Assembly (NCBI GenBank): GCA_022565015.1
Contig: JADFKI010000076.1
Coordinates: 1 to 12,601, forward strand
Source: Chloroflexota bacterium
Lineage (GTDB): Bacteria; Chloroflexota; Dehalococcoidia; Lucifugimonadales; JADFKI01
Reading direction: 5' to 3'
DNA length: 12,601 bases
Below the pieces are notes generated by a model. The model worked only from the letters and a program-made list of their open reading frames with translations, was not told the origin of the DNA and ran no database searches. Positions 1 through 6,836 of this stretch are shown one piece after another. A program made the translations under genes and the position numbers. Position 1 is the first letter of the stretch, and each line of letters opens with the position of its first letter.

Positions 1-531
1 AGCTCCAGAGATGGCTTCGGAACTTACGGATATGAAGACAATGGAGCCAAGTATCGTTATGTCATCCCCGCTCCCGAAAATCACGTGTTTATTGAACGAA
101 TCGAGGATCATCGTAGAAACACGGGTGCCGCTAACATTTATTATGTTCTTGCCACTTTGGACAACTTGAAAGGCGAAGAATTCGCTTCAATTCCTGACTT
201 ATCAATCGTCACCCAAGACGGCGAAACCATTAGTTTTCGACCAGCCTGGACCATATTTGGAGACTGGCAAAGGGTGAATGCCGGCACCGCCAAGCTCAAT
301 GAAGGCGTCTACCTATATAACGAAGCAATAACATTCGGTAACGCACTTCCTGGGGCAAAAACGGAGGATGTGCTAGCGGCAGTGATGCCGGTCGCCTCCA
401 TTAGAAACGTTTTTGTTATTCCACCTCCCGATTTATTGGGGGCGCTTCAGGCGTTGGAAAGCGGTAAGGCAGATAATCTGGAACGAACGCTTGAACAGAG
501 CAAACCAATTAAGCTTGACAAGCTGAACTAA
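1..531 (+). CDS. Unrecognised protein, 3' part (5' end outside window)
   Basis: The frame is open from the first base to the TAA at 529-531, giving the last 176 residues of a longer protein; a GTG at 85 is internal and need not be a start. I do not recognise the family. The visible part is rich in beta-strand-like stretches (HVFIERIEDH, NIYYVLATLDN, DLSIVTQDGETISF) and ends in a charged helix-like tail. An alternation of strands around an N-x-G-type turn and a late FVIPPP strand is faintly like secreted immunoglobulin-fold domains such as DUF4352, but this is only an impression. No transmembrane segment is visible in the part present. Base composition is more AT-rich than the amidase genes that follow. 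It lies 77 bp upstream of the GatC-like gene on the same strand, with no clear terminator between, so co-transcription is possible. Confidence 0.75.
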   Translation, partial: SSRDGFGTYGYEDNGAKYRYVIPAPENHVFIERIEDHRRNTGAANIYYVLATLDNLKGEEFASIPDLSIVTQDGETISFRPAWTIFGDWQRVNAGTAKLNEGVYLYNEAITFGNALPGAKTEDVLAAVMPVASIRNVFVIPPPDLLGALQALESGKADNLERTLEQSKPIKLDKLN

Positions 532-608
532 CCGATTTCACATAGGGGGATTTTTCAGCAGCCATCTGAAATGAAAGCCATAGTAATTCATGCATAGGTG
601 CCGAAAGA

Positions 609-803
609 ATGACAAACCTGAAGAAGGACGACGTACTACGATTGGCCGCGCAGGCCGGCCTAGACGTGGATGACGCGAGGGCCGAGGCCATAGCCTTTCG
701 TCTCGCGGCAGTCATGGAGGAGCTGGACGAAATAACTGCCGAGGCCCTCGAAGGCGTCGAGCCGGCGCTGACCTTCAGTATCGAGGAGCCAGCCAGTGAA
801 TAG
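609..803 (+). CDS. GatC-like small amidase partner protein
   Basis: This 64-residue protein has the GatC layout: an N-terminal KKDDVLRLAAQAGLDVDD helix-turn, an amphipathic helix (residues about 24-41) and a GVEPALTF segment matching the GVEP motif of GatC. GatC, the C subunit of the tRNA-dependent amidotransferase, is normally about 95 residues and wraps around the amidase subunit. This copy stops soon after GVEP and lacks the usual C-terminal third. Short GatC-like partners such as AtzG, which binds the amidase AtzE, have this size. The stop overlaps the amidase start by 8 bp, indicating translational coupling. An AGGTG at 596-600 lies 8 bases before the ATG. No gatB is visible in the window, so a dedicated amidase chaperone or partner is as likely as a tRNA amidotransferase subunit. 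Confidence 0.75.
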   Translation: MTNLKKDDVLRLAAQAGLDVDDARAEAIAFRLAAVMEELDEITAEALEGVEPALTFSIEEPASE

Positions 804-2211
804 CGCAGACCTCCACTATCTCAGCATCGCGGACCTCGGCAGCCGGATCAAAAGCAAAGAGATCTCGCCGGTCGAGGTCACGCAGGCCTATCTCGACCGC
901 ATCGAGGCCCAGAACGAGCGCCTGGGAGCCTATATCACCGTCATGTCCGACGCGGCGATGGCCCAGGCACGAGCCGCCGAGCGTGAAATTCAGAGCGGCC
1001 AATACAGGGGTCGGATGCACGGCATACCCGTCGCCGTGAAGGACATCATCTACACCAGGGGCGTGCTGACCTCTGCGGGGTCCAGGGTGCTGGCCGACCA
1101 CGTGCCCGACGAGGACTCGACTCTCGTGGAGCGTTTAGACGCGGCGGGCGCGGTGCTCCTGGGAAAGCTGAACCTGAGCGAGTTTGCCATCGGCGGCACG
1201 ATCGATCACCCCTACGGCACGCCAAGGAATCCGTGGAACACCGAGCATACCGCCGGTGGGTCCAGCAGCGGCTCAGGCGTCGCGACGGCGGGCGGCCTCT
1301 GCGCGGGAGCGCTGGGTTCCGACACAGGCGGCTCGATTAGAGGCCCCGCGGGCTTCTGTGGCCTGGCCGGCATCAGGCCGACCTATGGCCGCGTTACGCG
1401 CCATAAGGTCGTGCCCATGTGCTGGTCGCTGGACACGGTGGGGCCAATGACACGGACCGTGGAGGACTGCGCGATCATGCTTCAGGCCATCGCCGGCCAT
1501 GACCGAAGGGACGCCACCTCTTCCAATACCCCCGTTCCCGATTACTTTGCCGCGCTGACCGGTGACATCACAGGTCTAAGAGTGGCCTTGCCGCGGGAGA
1601 TGTTCGATTTCGAGGCGCTGGACTCCGAGGTCAAGGGGGCCGTCGAGAAGGCCGTCGGTGTCCTGATAGAGCTCGGCGCGTCGTCCGACGAGGTGTCCTT
1701 GCCCACTTCTGAGAGGAGCGGCGCGGTGTTCATCGCAAACGCCGACGTAGACTGCGCGGCCTTCCACAGCGAATGGCTCAGGACGCGGCCGGACGATTAC
1801 GACTGGAACACCCGCACGAGACTGGAGTCCGCCAGCCTTACGCCCGCCGTTTCGTACATCAAGGCGCAGCGGGCCCGGGCGCTGATACGCCGTGAGCTGA
1901 TGGAGGTACTTGCAGAGCACGACGTTATAGTCATGCCAACGGGGCCTGTGCCCGCTCCGACCATCGAGGCATCCACGGGCAAGCCGGGGGGGTTCTATCA
2001 GGGCAAGCTGGACCTTGGACGCAGGCGGTACACGAGCCCTGCGCCGCTTGCCGGGTTGCCCGCGCTGTCGGTGAACTGCGGCTTTTCGGAGGCCGGTCTG
2101 CCAATAGGCATGCAGATAGTCGCGAAGCCGTTCGCGGAAGACCTGCTGTTCAGGATTGGCCACGCCTACGAGCAGGCGACCGAATGGCACACGCGCCACC
2201 CCGACCTCTAG
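796..2211 (+). CDS. Amidase-signature family enzyme (GatA/AtzE-like)
   Basis: This 471-residue protein is an amidase-signature hydrolase, which cleaves C-N amide bonds through a Ser-cisSer-Lys triad. All three residues are visible: Lys82 in VAVKDI, Ser156 at the start of GGSSSGSG, and Ser180 in DTGGSIR. The Ser156-Ser180 spacing of 24 equals that in known family members. The glycine/serine-rich signature runs about 153-195 and the length is normal for GatA-type proteins. The GTG start is set by a GAGGAG ribosome site at 783-788, 7 bases upstream, and by overlap with the GatC-like gene. The post-signature stretch VPMCWSLDTVGPM is closer to generic amidases than to the SSLDQIGP of true GatA as I know it. 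The substrate cannot be read from sequence; options are a catabolic amidase paired with an AtzG-like partner, or a GatCA pair whose gatB lies elsewhere. Confidence 0.9.
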   Translation: MNSADLHYLSIADLGSRIKSKEISPVEVTQAYLDRIEAQNERLGAYITVMSDAAMAQARAAEREIQSGQYRGRMHGIPVAVKDIIYTRGVLTSAGSRVLADHVPDEDSTLVERLDAAGAVLLGKLNLSEFAIGGTIDHPYGTPRNPWNTEHTAGGSSSGSGVATAGGLCAGALGSDTGGSIRGPAGFCGLAGIRPTYGRVTRHKVVPMCWSLDTVGPMTRTVEDCAIMLQAIAGHDRRDATSSNTPVPDYFAALTGDITGLRVALPREMFDFEALDSEVKGAVEKAVGVLIELGASSDEVSLPTSERSGAVFIANADVDCAAFHSEWLRTRPDDYDWNTRTRLESASLTPAVSYIKAQRARALIRRELMEVLAEHDVIVMPTGPVPAPTIEASTGKPGGFYQGKLDLGRRRYTSPAPLAGLPALSVNCGFSEAGLPIGMQIVAKPFAEDLLFRIGHAYEQATEWHTRHPDL

Positions 2212-2230
2212 AAGTCGCCGAACGGCTGCA

Positions 2231-2245
2231 TGCCATCTGATGGCA
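2231..2245. other. Small hairpin downstream of the amidase gene
   Basis: TGCCAT (2231-2236) and ATGGCA (2240-2245) form a perfect 6-bp inverted repeat with a 3-base loop, 19 bp after the amidase stop. There is no T-run after it, so it is at best a weak terminator or an mRNA 3' stabiliser. Confidence 0.3.
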
Positions 2246-2265
2246 ACGCTAAGGCATCATGACCC

Positions 2266-2295
2266 TTGTCATCCCGCGTATCGACTGGGTATCAT
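2266..2295 (+). promoter_or_regulatory. Predicted sigma-70 promoter of tRNA-Pro
   Basis: A TTGTCA box at 2266-2271 (5 of 6 consensus) and a TATCAT box at 2290-2295 (5 of 6) are separated by 18 bp. The expected start point near 2302 would leave a leader of about 30 bases before the mature tRNA at 2333. This suggests that the tRNA is transcribed independently of the amidase gene. Confidence 0.6.
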
Positions 2296-2332
2296 CAAGA
2301 GGAAGGGCGTGCCAATCGACACGTGATTCGGG

Positions 2333-2407
2333 CGGGGTGTAGCGCAGCGGGAGCGCGCCTGCTTTGGGAGCAGGAGGTCGCCGGTTCGATCCCGGCCACC
2401 CCGACCA
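2333..2407 (+). tRNA. tRNA-Pro (anticodon UGG), CCA encoded
   Basis: A full cloverleaf can be folded by eye. The acceptor stem is CGGGGTG (2333-2339) with CACCCCG (2397-2403). The D arm is GCGC/GCGC. The anticodon stem is CCTGC (2358-2362) with GCAGG (2370-2374), around a TTTGGGA loop with anticodon TGG at 2365-2367. The T arm is GCCGG-TTCGATC-CCGGC. The discriminator is A2404 and the 3' CCA is encoded at 2405-2407. The UGG anticodon reads proline CCN codons. It stands alone, with a promoter just upstream and a terminator-like structure downstream. Confidence 0.96.
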
Positions 2408-2426
2408 GGATGGAGCCAGCGAATAC

Positions 2427-2453
2427 AGCCGTCGAGCGATTCCGGCGGCTTTT
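2427..2453 (+). terminator. Terminator-like structure after tRNA-Pro
   Basis: AGCCG (2427-2431) can pair with CGGCT (2446-2450) and is followed directly by a T-rich run (TTTTAATATTT from 2450). The short stem and 14-base loop make it a modest intrinsic terminator, but its position 20 bases after the tRNA 3' end fits the role. Confidence 0.45.
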
Positions 2454-2454
2454 A

Positions 2455-2478
2455 ATATTTCGAGTAGACTCGAAATAT
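2455..2478. repeat. Perfect 10-bp stem, 4-base loop hairpin
   Basis: ATATTTCGAG (2455-2464) and CTCGAAATAT (2469-2478) are perfect inverted repeats around TAGA. The hairpin directly follows the T-run of the tRNA terminator and may act as a second termination or 3'-processing structure. It could also be a binding site for a dimeric protein. It ends 19 bp before the MITE-like element. Confidence 0.6.
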
Positions 2479-2497
2479 CAGGGGAATATGACAGCAA

Positions 2498-2651
2498 CCC
2501 TAGCAGGCTGATGAAAAATGGGGAGTGCAGAGGGGCCAAGCCCCTTTGCCGGGAGTCTGAGGGTGTCCCTCAGATACAATTTTGTTACTTTTCCTTACTC
2601 GAAAGTGTGCCAAAGGGATTGTGGAAAGAGTTTTTCAACACCCTGCTAGGG
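2498..2651. mobile_element. MITE-like non-autonomous element with terminal inverted repeats
   Basis: The outer 21 bases of each end (2498-2518 and 2631-2651) are inverted repeats matching at 19 positions; the core is CAGG(C/G)TG(A/T)TGAAAAA. Both ends are bordered by CTAG (2500-2503 and 2646-2649). If CTAG is a 4-bp target duplication, the empty site would have been the palindrome CCCTAGGG. The interior of about 110 bp has no plausible gene but carries two hairpins: GGGGC/GCCCC at 2532-2544 and CTGAGGG/CCCTCAG at 2557-2573. This is the architecture of a miniature inverted-repeat element mobilised by a transposase elsewhere. Ends of the type CAGGCTGTTGAAAAA with palindromic 4-bp targets recall IS1182-like elements, but that family assignment is from memory and tentative. 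Confidence 0.7.
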
Positions 2652-2728
2652 ATGCATCCCCGTTTCCGCGAGCCTTGGAGCCTGGAAACATACATCTGAT
2701 TTCGTAATCACCCGGCGAGCGAGAAAAA

Positions 2729-4012
2729 GTGAAGCCTTCCGGCAGGTTCTACGCCTTCATAGTCATCCTCGCCGTGTTTATCGCGGTGATAGCGTTGGTC
2801 GGAAGCAATGGCGGAATATTTTCCGGCGGAGATGCTCTACCCCCGGAGACGAGGGTGAACCTGATTGCCTATGTTGATCTCGAAGGCCAAATACACACCA
2901 TAAGTCCGGACGGTTTATCGATTCAGGATACCATCAGCCCGGAAGAAGGCTTCTTCACCTGGCCTGTATGGTCGCCGGATGGCGCTCAGATAGCTTTTTC
3001 CGGCATAACTTCAGGGGAAAACAGGCCGGGGACGCTGAGACTGTACGTCAGTCATCTGGCGGACGGCGAAACTCGCGTTATCTATACGAACGAACCAGGG
3101 ATGGGGCCAATTCTGAACGGCATGCCCCACTATCCGATCTGGTCTCCCGATAGCTCTCACCTGGCATTCATGGCTTCCGTATCGCAGGGACTGACACTGT
3201 TTCTCGACGACATCTCTGATGATAAAGATGCAACTGTCGTACTTCGCGAGTCTCCCCTTTATGCCTCCTGGTCAGCGGACTCCCGATACATGATGGTTCA
3301 CGCCGGCGTTGACCATTTTCTTGTTGAGGCGGCAACCGGACAGTCCGTGGCCGAATTCTCAAGTCAGGGTATCGGCTATCGAGCACCCGCCTGGTGGCCG
3401 TCAGACAGCAGCAAGGTTGCCTTATTACAAAGCGAATCAGGCGTTCAAGGTCTGTACATCGCCGACGTCGAGACTGGCGAGAGGACGTTGATAGAGGAGA
3501 TTCCGGTGAACGCGGCCTTTCTCTGGTCTCCCGATGGATATTCCCTGGCAGTTGCCAAGTCCAGACTAGAGAATGCCCCCATATTCCAAAACATTTCTAT
3601 ATTCGCACCAGATGGGGCGAAGAAACCCATAGAGGTCACGGGAACTATCCTGGCATATTTTTGGTCGCCTGACAGCTCAAAGTTGGCTTATATCGTTCTG
3701 ACCCAGGACAGAGGCGTCTTACGCGTGATGATGCTGGATATGAATACCGGTGAGCGTTGGCCCCTGATCGATTTCGCTCCTGCGCCCGACCAATCCACGA
3801 TCTTCCAGTTCTTTGACCAGTTTGCTCACTCCCATTCACCCTGGTCACCTGACAGCAGATCGCTGGTCTTTGCCGGAATTCTGCGGGAAGATGGCATATC
3901 TGTATCTCTAAATCGGCAGACTGGGCCTCAAATCTACGTCGTGGACATCGGCCCAGACCCCGTGGTAACCTCGATTGCCGAAGGTTCCCTCGCTTTCTGG
4001 TCACCTCGATAA
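2729..4012 (+). CDS. Membrane-anchored WD40-like (PD40/TolB-type) beta-propeller protein
   Basis: The 427-residue protein has an N-terminal membrane segment (about 8-25, FYAFIVILAVFIAVIALVG) after a short positive start, so it is probably held in the membrane with the rest outside, or released as a signal-peptide protein. The body is a beta-propeller: the WSPD-type signature of PD40/TolB repeats recurs at W81, W138, W181 (WSAD), W223 (WPSD), W266, W312, W362 and W424 (WSPR), each followed by a hydrophobic strand such as KLAYIV. That gives seven full repeats and a closing one. Such propellers are protein or ligand scaffolds; no enzyme residues are apparent and the partner is unknown. The GTG start has only a weak ribosome site but places the membrane helix correctly. 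It is the first gene after the MITE-like element, which could affect its transcription. The next gene on the strand is a pseudogene. Confidence 0.85.
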   Translation: MKPSGRFYAFIVILAVFIAVIALVGSNGGIFSGGDALPPETRVNLIAYVDLEGQIHTISPDGLSIQDTISPEEGFFTWPVWSPDGAQIAFSGITSGENRPGTLRLYVSHLADGETRVIYTNEPGMGPILNGMPHYPIWSPDSSHLAFMASVSQGLTLFLDDISDDKDATVVLRESPLYASWSADSRYMMVHAGVDHFLVEAATGQSVAEFSSQGIGYRAPAWWPSDSSKVALLQSESGVQGLYIADVETGERTLIEEIPVNAAFLWSPDGYSLAVAKSRLENAPIFQNISIFAPDGAKKPIEVTGTILAYFWSPDSSKLAYIVLTQDRGVLRVMMLDMNTGERWPLIDFAPAPDQSTIFQFFDQFAHSHSPWSPDSRSLVFAGILREDGISVSLNRQTGPQIYVVDIGPDPVVTSIAEGSLAFWSPR

Positions 4013-4016
4013 CACG

Positions 4017-4320
4017 CCGACCTTCAGCTACCGCATAGTTGATTACGACCCCAACTGGCCGTGGCTATATCAGCAAGAGAAATCCAGCAACGTCGCCGTG
4101 CCGCGCATCCACTCTGACCGCTTGTAGCATATCGGCAGTGCGGCGGTCCCGAGGCCTTGTGCAAATCCTATCATTGTCACGGCGGATGCCAGTGATAGCA
4201 GGTGCGACGCGACCCGAAGCTTCCCCATAAAGAAAAAGAATGGCTTCGCAGGGGAACAAGACGTTGTCGTCACGTAGTTGGAGGCGCCCTAATTGGTAAT
4301 GAAGTCCTGATCGACGGACA
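4017..4320 (+). pseudogene. Decayed GrpB/UPF0157-family gene
   Basis: Translating from 4017 gives RIVDYDPNWPWLYQQEK, which matches the family's opening motif (V-x-YDP-x-WP-x-L-x-E-x-E-K). The same frame meets an in-frame TAG at 4125-4127 and then reads HIGSAAVPRPCANPII, clearly the family hallmark HIGSTAVPGLAAKPII. After a second disruption, frame +2 (from about 4202) reads KEWLRRGTRRCRHVVGG, resembling the later W-x-R-x-GT...H-x-VV segment. So three family segments occur in the right order but are broken by a stop and a frameshift, and the middle and end are lost. GrpB-family proteins have a nucleotidyltransferase-like fold and uncertain cellular roles. No start codon and no intact reading frame remain. 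The fragment starts right after the propeller gene stop, suggesting it was once its downstream neighbour. Confidence 0.65.
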
Positions 4321-4349
4321 GGGAATGGCCGGTCAATCCTGCGACAGCT

Positions 4350-4415
4350 CTCTTCCGTCACGCTTTCAGAGGGCGATGTTAGAGGGCGACGGCAAGGTCG
4401 CCAGTAACGGAAGAG
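4350..4415. repeat. Nested inverted repeats at the convergent gene ends
   Basis: An outer perfect 9-bp pair, CTCTTCCGT (4350-4358) and ACGGAAGAG (4407-4415), encloses an inner hairpin GGCGAC (4385-4390)/GTCGCC (4397-4402) with a 6-base loop. The structure ends 2 bp beyond the stop of the minus-strand HAD-fusion gene and faces the decayed GrpB region. Its position suits a transcription end or RNA-stabilising structure for the minus-strand gene, although no T-run follows on either strand. Confidence 0.45.
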
Positions 4416-4417
4416 AC

Positions 4418-5917
4418 TCAGGCGCTGGCCTGTACCTGGTCCAAAGGCACGTATTCGCCGTTCTCACCGCTGCCCCGGCCGAAGTAGTGCCACTGGGGAA
4501 AGTTGAAATCCGATGTGACGGACGTGGGCAACAACAACACCGCCTTGAGGAATGATTCAAGGTCGGGCACGTTGTAAATATTGATTTCGAATCCCCAGTC
4601 GTCTAGCTGATCGATTACCTGCCGCCTGTTGAAGGTAGACCATTTCAGGGAGAACCTGTTGATTCCCCAGGATTTGAGTTCATCGAGCGTCCTTTTCGCC
4701 TCGTCGGGAGAGGCTGTGATCACGGGAGCGACGGAATCTATCGGACATTGCACCACCGATGAAGGAAATTCGCTCGCGAATCGTCTGAAGTCGTTCTCCC
4801 CCAGCGCATTTACGCTTGCGTTGAACCATACGCGAGAGTCTTCGAAACCGTACTCGCCAATCAGGCTAATGACCCTGCTGATGTGAGGACCGCCCTCCTT
4901 GAGGTCGAGGTTTATGGACCTGCCAAGCGCATTTATCGGGCTCAGGACTTCGTCAAGGGTCAGCAGGTCTTCCTGGTCCTGGAGTGGCGTTCGGTCAAAG
5001 GAGTCGTGACGCAGGATGAGGTTGCCGGTGTTCGGGTCAAGCCTCACGTCCACCTCGCCCCATTGCACATCAGACGCCAGAAACTGTAGAAGGTTGGCCC
5101 GGTCGTTCAGGCCGTGCCAGACTAGCTGGATGTTCTTTGGTAGAGATTTCTCGTCAATCAGCTGAGCGAGGTCGTAATGGTTGCCGCTCACTGATGAGGT
5201 GGGGAGATGCCCTCTCGTCGTCTCGAATATCGTGTCTGAGTGGAGCAGCATGATTTCGCTGTTGCCTTCGGCTTCCGACACGGCCAGTAGGTTATCGGGT
5301 TCGTTATCGATGAAGGCCACCACGCGGAACCCGATGTCCTGGTAATAACGGACCCCCTCCACCTTTGGCTGCTCCATCGAAGCCTCCCATTCGTTTGAGC
5401 TCATGTGTAAAAGCTCGTCCGTGAATCTGACCTTGTACTCCTTGCCAAGATGGTTGAGAGAGTGAAGCGTCTCCGCTCTCATGTATTCGGGCCTTCCGGT
5501 GTTAAGGCCAACGTAGGTATCCGGCTGTATCTGGAGCCATCGCATGACCTCCATGACTCCGGAGAATGGTAGATGGGCATCCAACAGATTCTTGGGTGTC
5601 CACAGATTACCCGTCACCCAGTCTAGTATGCCTTTAGCCTTGCCATCGGGGATTTGCATGCGGCTAAGTAGCGATTCGACATGGTTTTCGTGGACATCGA
5701 TGTCGGAAAGCTTCAAACCATTGAAGTAGCTGGTAACGTGGGTCTGGTCATAGGAGTAGAGCACGTTGAGGACCATGTAGCGCATGTCGAGGATTGTTCC
5801 GTCGATGTCGAATAGCACGATGAGTCGATCGTTCGGGTAAATTGACCGCATCTTTTCATAGTGTTGTGCTAATTTCTTCATCCACATTTCAAATAGCCAC
5901 CTCAGTTCGGCCATCAT
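4418..5917 (-). CDS. HAD-like phosphatase domain fused to FAM151/GDPD-like domain
   Basis: The 499-residue protein has two parts. Residues about 30-235 look like a HAD-superfamily hydrolase: motif I FDIDGTIL with Asp37 and Asp39, a motif II candidate Thr140 in NTGRPE, a Lys185 candidate for motif III, and motif IV FIDNEPDN with Asp204. Residues about 262-470 resemble the FAM151/menorin and glycerophosphodiester phosphodiesterase-type barrel: VWHGLNDR (His268), GEVDVRLD (Glu288, Asp290), ILRHDSF (His304), INLDLKEGG (Asp338, Lys340), then WFNASVN. HAD enzymes usually remove phosphate; the second domain suggests a phosphodiester or lipid-like substrate, but neither is proven. There is no signal peptide, so it is probably cytoplasmic. 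The start is uncertain: ATG at 5887 (Met11) has a better ribosome site, GAGGTGG 9 bases upstream, than the ATG at 5917. It is transcribed alone, convergent with the propeller gene. Confidence 0.85.
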   Translation of the reverse strand: MMAELRWLFEMWMKKLAQHYEKMRSIYPNDRLIVLFDIDGTILDMRYMVLNVLYSYDQTHVTSYFNGLKLSDIDVHENHVESLLSRMQIPDGKAKGILDWVTGNLWTPKNLLDAHLPFSGVMEVMRWLQIQPDTYVGLNTGRPEYMRAETLHSLNHLGKEYKVRFTDELLHMSSNEWEASMEQPKVEGVRYYQDIGFRVVAFIDNEPDNLLAVSEAEGNSEIMLLHSDTIFETTRGHLPTSSVSGNHYDLAQLIDEKSLPKNIQLVWHGLNDRANLLQFLASDVQWGEVDVRLDPNTGNLILRHDSFDRTPLQDQEDLLTLDEVLSPINALGRSINLDLKEGGPHISRVISLIGEYGFEDSRVWFNASVNALGENDFRRFASEFPSSVVQCPIDSVAPVITASPDEAKRTLDELKSWGINRFSLKWSTFNRRQVIDQLDDWGFEINIYNVPDLESFLKAVLLLPTSVTSDFNFPQWHYFGRGSGENGEYVPLDQVQASA

Positions 5918-5935
5918 ATTTCTCAGAATCTGAAA

Positions 5936-5983
5936 GGGCGCACGCCGTAGGTAGACTATTTACATTTCGCGGCCTACGCGCCC
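5936..5983 (-). promoter_or_regulatory. Bulged hairpin in the leader of the HAD-fusion gene
   Basis: GGGCG (5936-5940) pairs with CGCCC (5979-5983), and CGTAGG (5946-5951) pairs with CCTACG (5973-5978). The result is an 11-bp stem with one 5-base bulge and a 21-base loop. It lies 19-66 bases upstream of the HAD-fusion start, so on that transcript it would be a leader structure; no T-run follows. It could regulate translation, bind a protein, or end transcription entering from upstream. Confidence 0.35.
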
Positions 5984-6807
5984 ATACAATTTAGGCTAAC
6001 CATCACAGGTTAACCGGTCATCAATGCTTCGTTAAAGCACAACTTAGAATCTTTATCGGCCTTTAAATCCTGTCGTCTAAACAGGCCGGTACATGACTCC
6101 CCTATGTAGTTGGACGCTTGTTGAAGATTCCTCACTCATTTTGAAAATCCGGCCGCCCAAGCCGTGAATCGACGATCGACTTGGACCGTGACAGTGCCAT
6201 TACATTGGTAAGAAAATGCCTTGAAGCGCCCCCAACATAACTGAAAGTCTCGAAAAAACAGGTACGGTTGCTCCCAACTCATAGCCCGGCTGCCGGCCCA
6301 CGCACTTCGCGGCTGAGGCATCATGTAAAACGGAATTGGAAAGTTTGCGTTATTGACAGTCTTCTTTTTGTAGAAGGCTGAATACGCGAGGCTCTATAAT
6401 CAGTCGAGGCTGGGCAAATTGGGAAGAATGAAACAGTACGCCCGCCCGGCGGTCTTAAAAAAGCCAGTTGATCGCACTTTGATATCCGAAATCGGACGTC
6501 TTGCAGATGTTCCTACCCGCCTGCTTTTGGCGGCGTGCGACCGTAGGTTGAACTTCCGCCGCGCCGGTCGGCTCTCTTGGACGGAGGCGATGCCGCAATC
6601 CTTCATTCGACGGTGGCGAGTGCCGGAAGCCGCCTGTTAGACAGCGCTAGGTCTTCCGGAGCACCATAAAAAAATGCAGCCTGGAATCCTGCGACCCCGG
6701 TATGGATGAGGTGGGCTCGCCAATGTGGGTTCGTTAATCGGACACCCGCTCTGGCGTCAGCCATAGGAATTCTACCGATTGCACACTGTATCGGGGCGAA
6801 ATCCTGT

Positions 6808-6836
6808 TTCTCACCTGGGAAATTTGTCGATTTAAT
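6808..6836 (+). promoter_or_regulatory. Predicted promoter of the response regulator
   Basis: TTCTCA (6808-6813, 4 of 6 to the -35 consensus) and TTTAAT (6831-6836, 5 of 6 to the -10) are spaced by exactly 17 bp. The predicted start near 6843 leaves a leader of about 45 bases to the ATG at 6890. Confidence 0.4.

Noticed and set aside
1576..2199. 207-codon minus-strand frame within the amidase
   Set aside because: Antisense shadow of a well-supported gene in GC-rich sequence; arginine/proline-rich with no family features.
796..2211. Firm naming as gatA of the essential tRNA amidotransferase
   Set aside because: The partner is shorter than normal GatC, gatB is absent from the window and the post-signature stretch fits generic amidases better; only the family level is supported.
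2249..2539. Open frames on both strands across the tRNA (2249-2539 minus, 2266-2511 and 2364-2699 plus)
   Set aside because: They read through tRNA-Pro; peptides such as GWPGSNRRPPAPKAG are translations of tRNA sequence, and the frames also cross the mobile element and hairpins.
6353..6400. TTGACA and TATAAT as one sigma-70 promoter
   Set aside because: The two boxes are 36 bp apart instead of about 17, and neither has a good partner at the proper distance.
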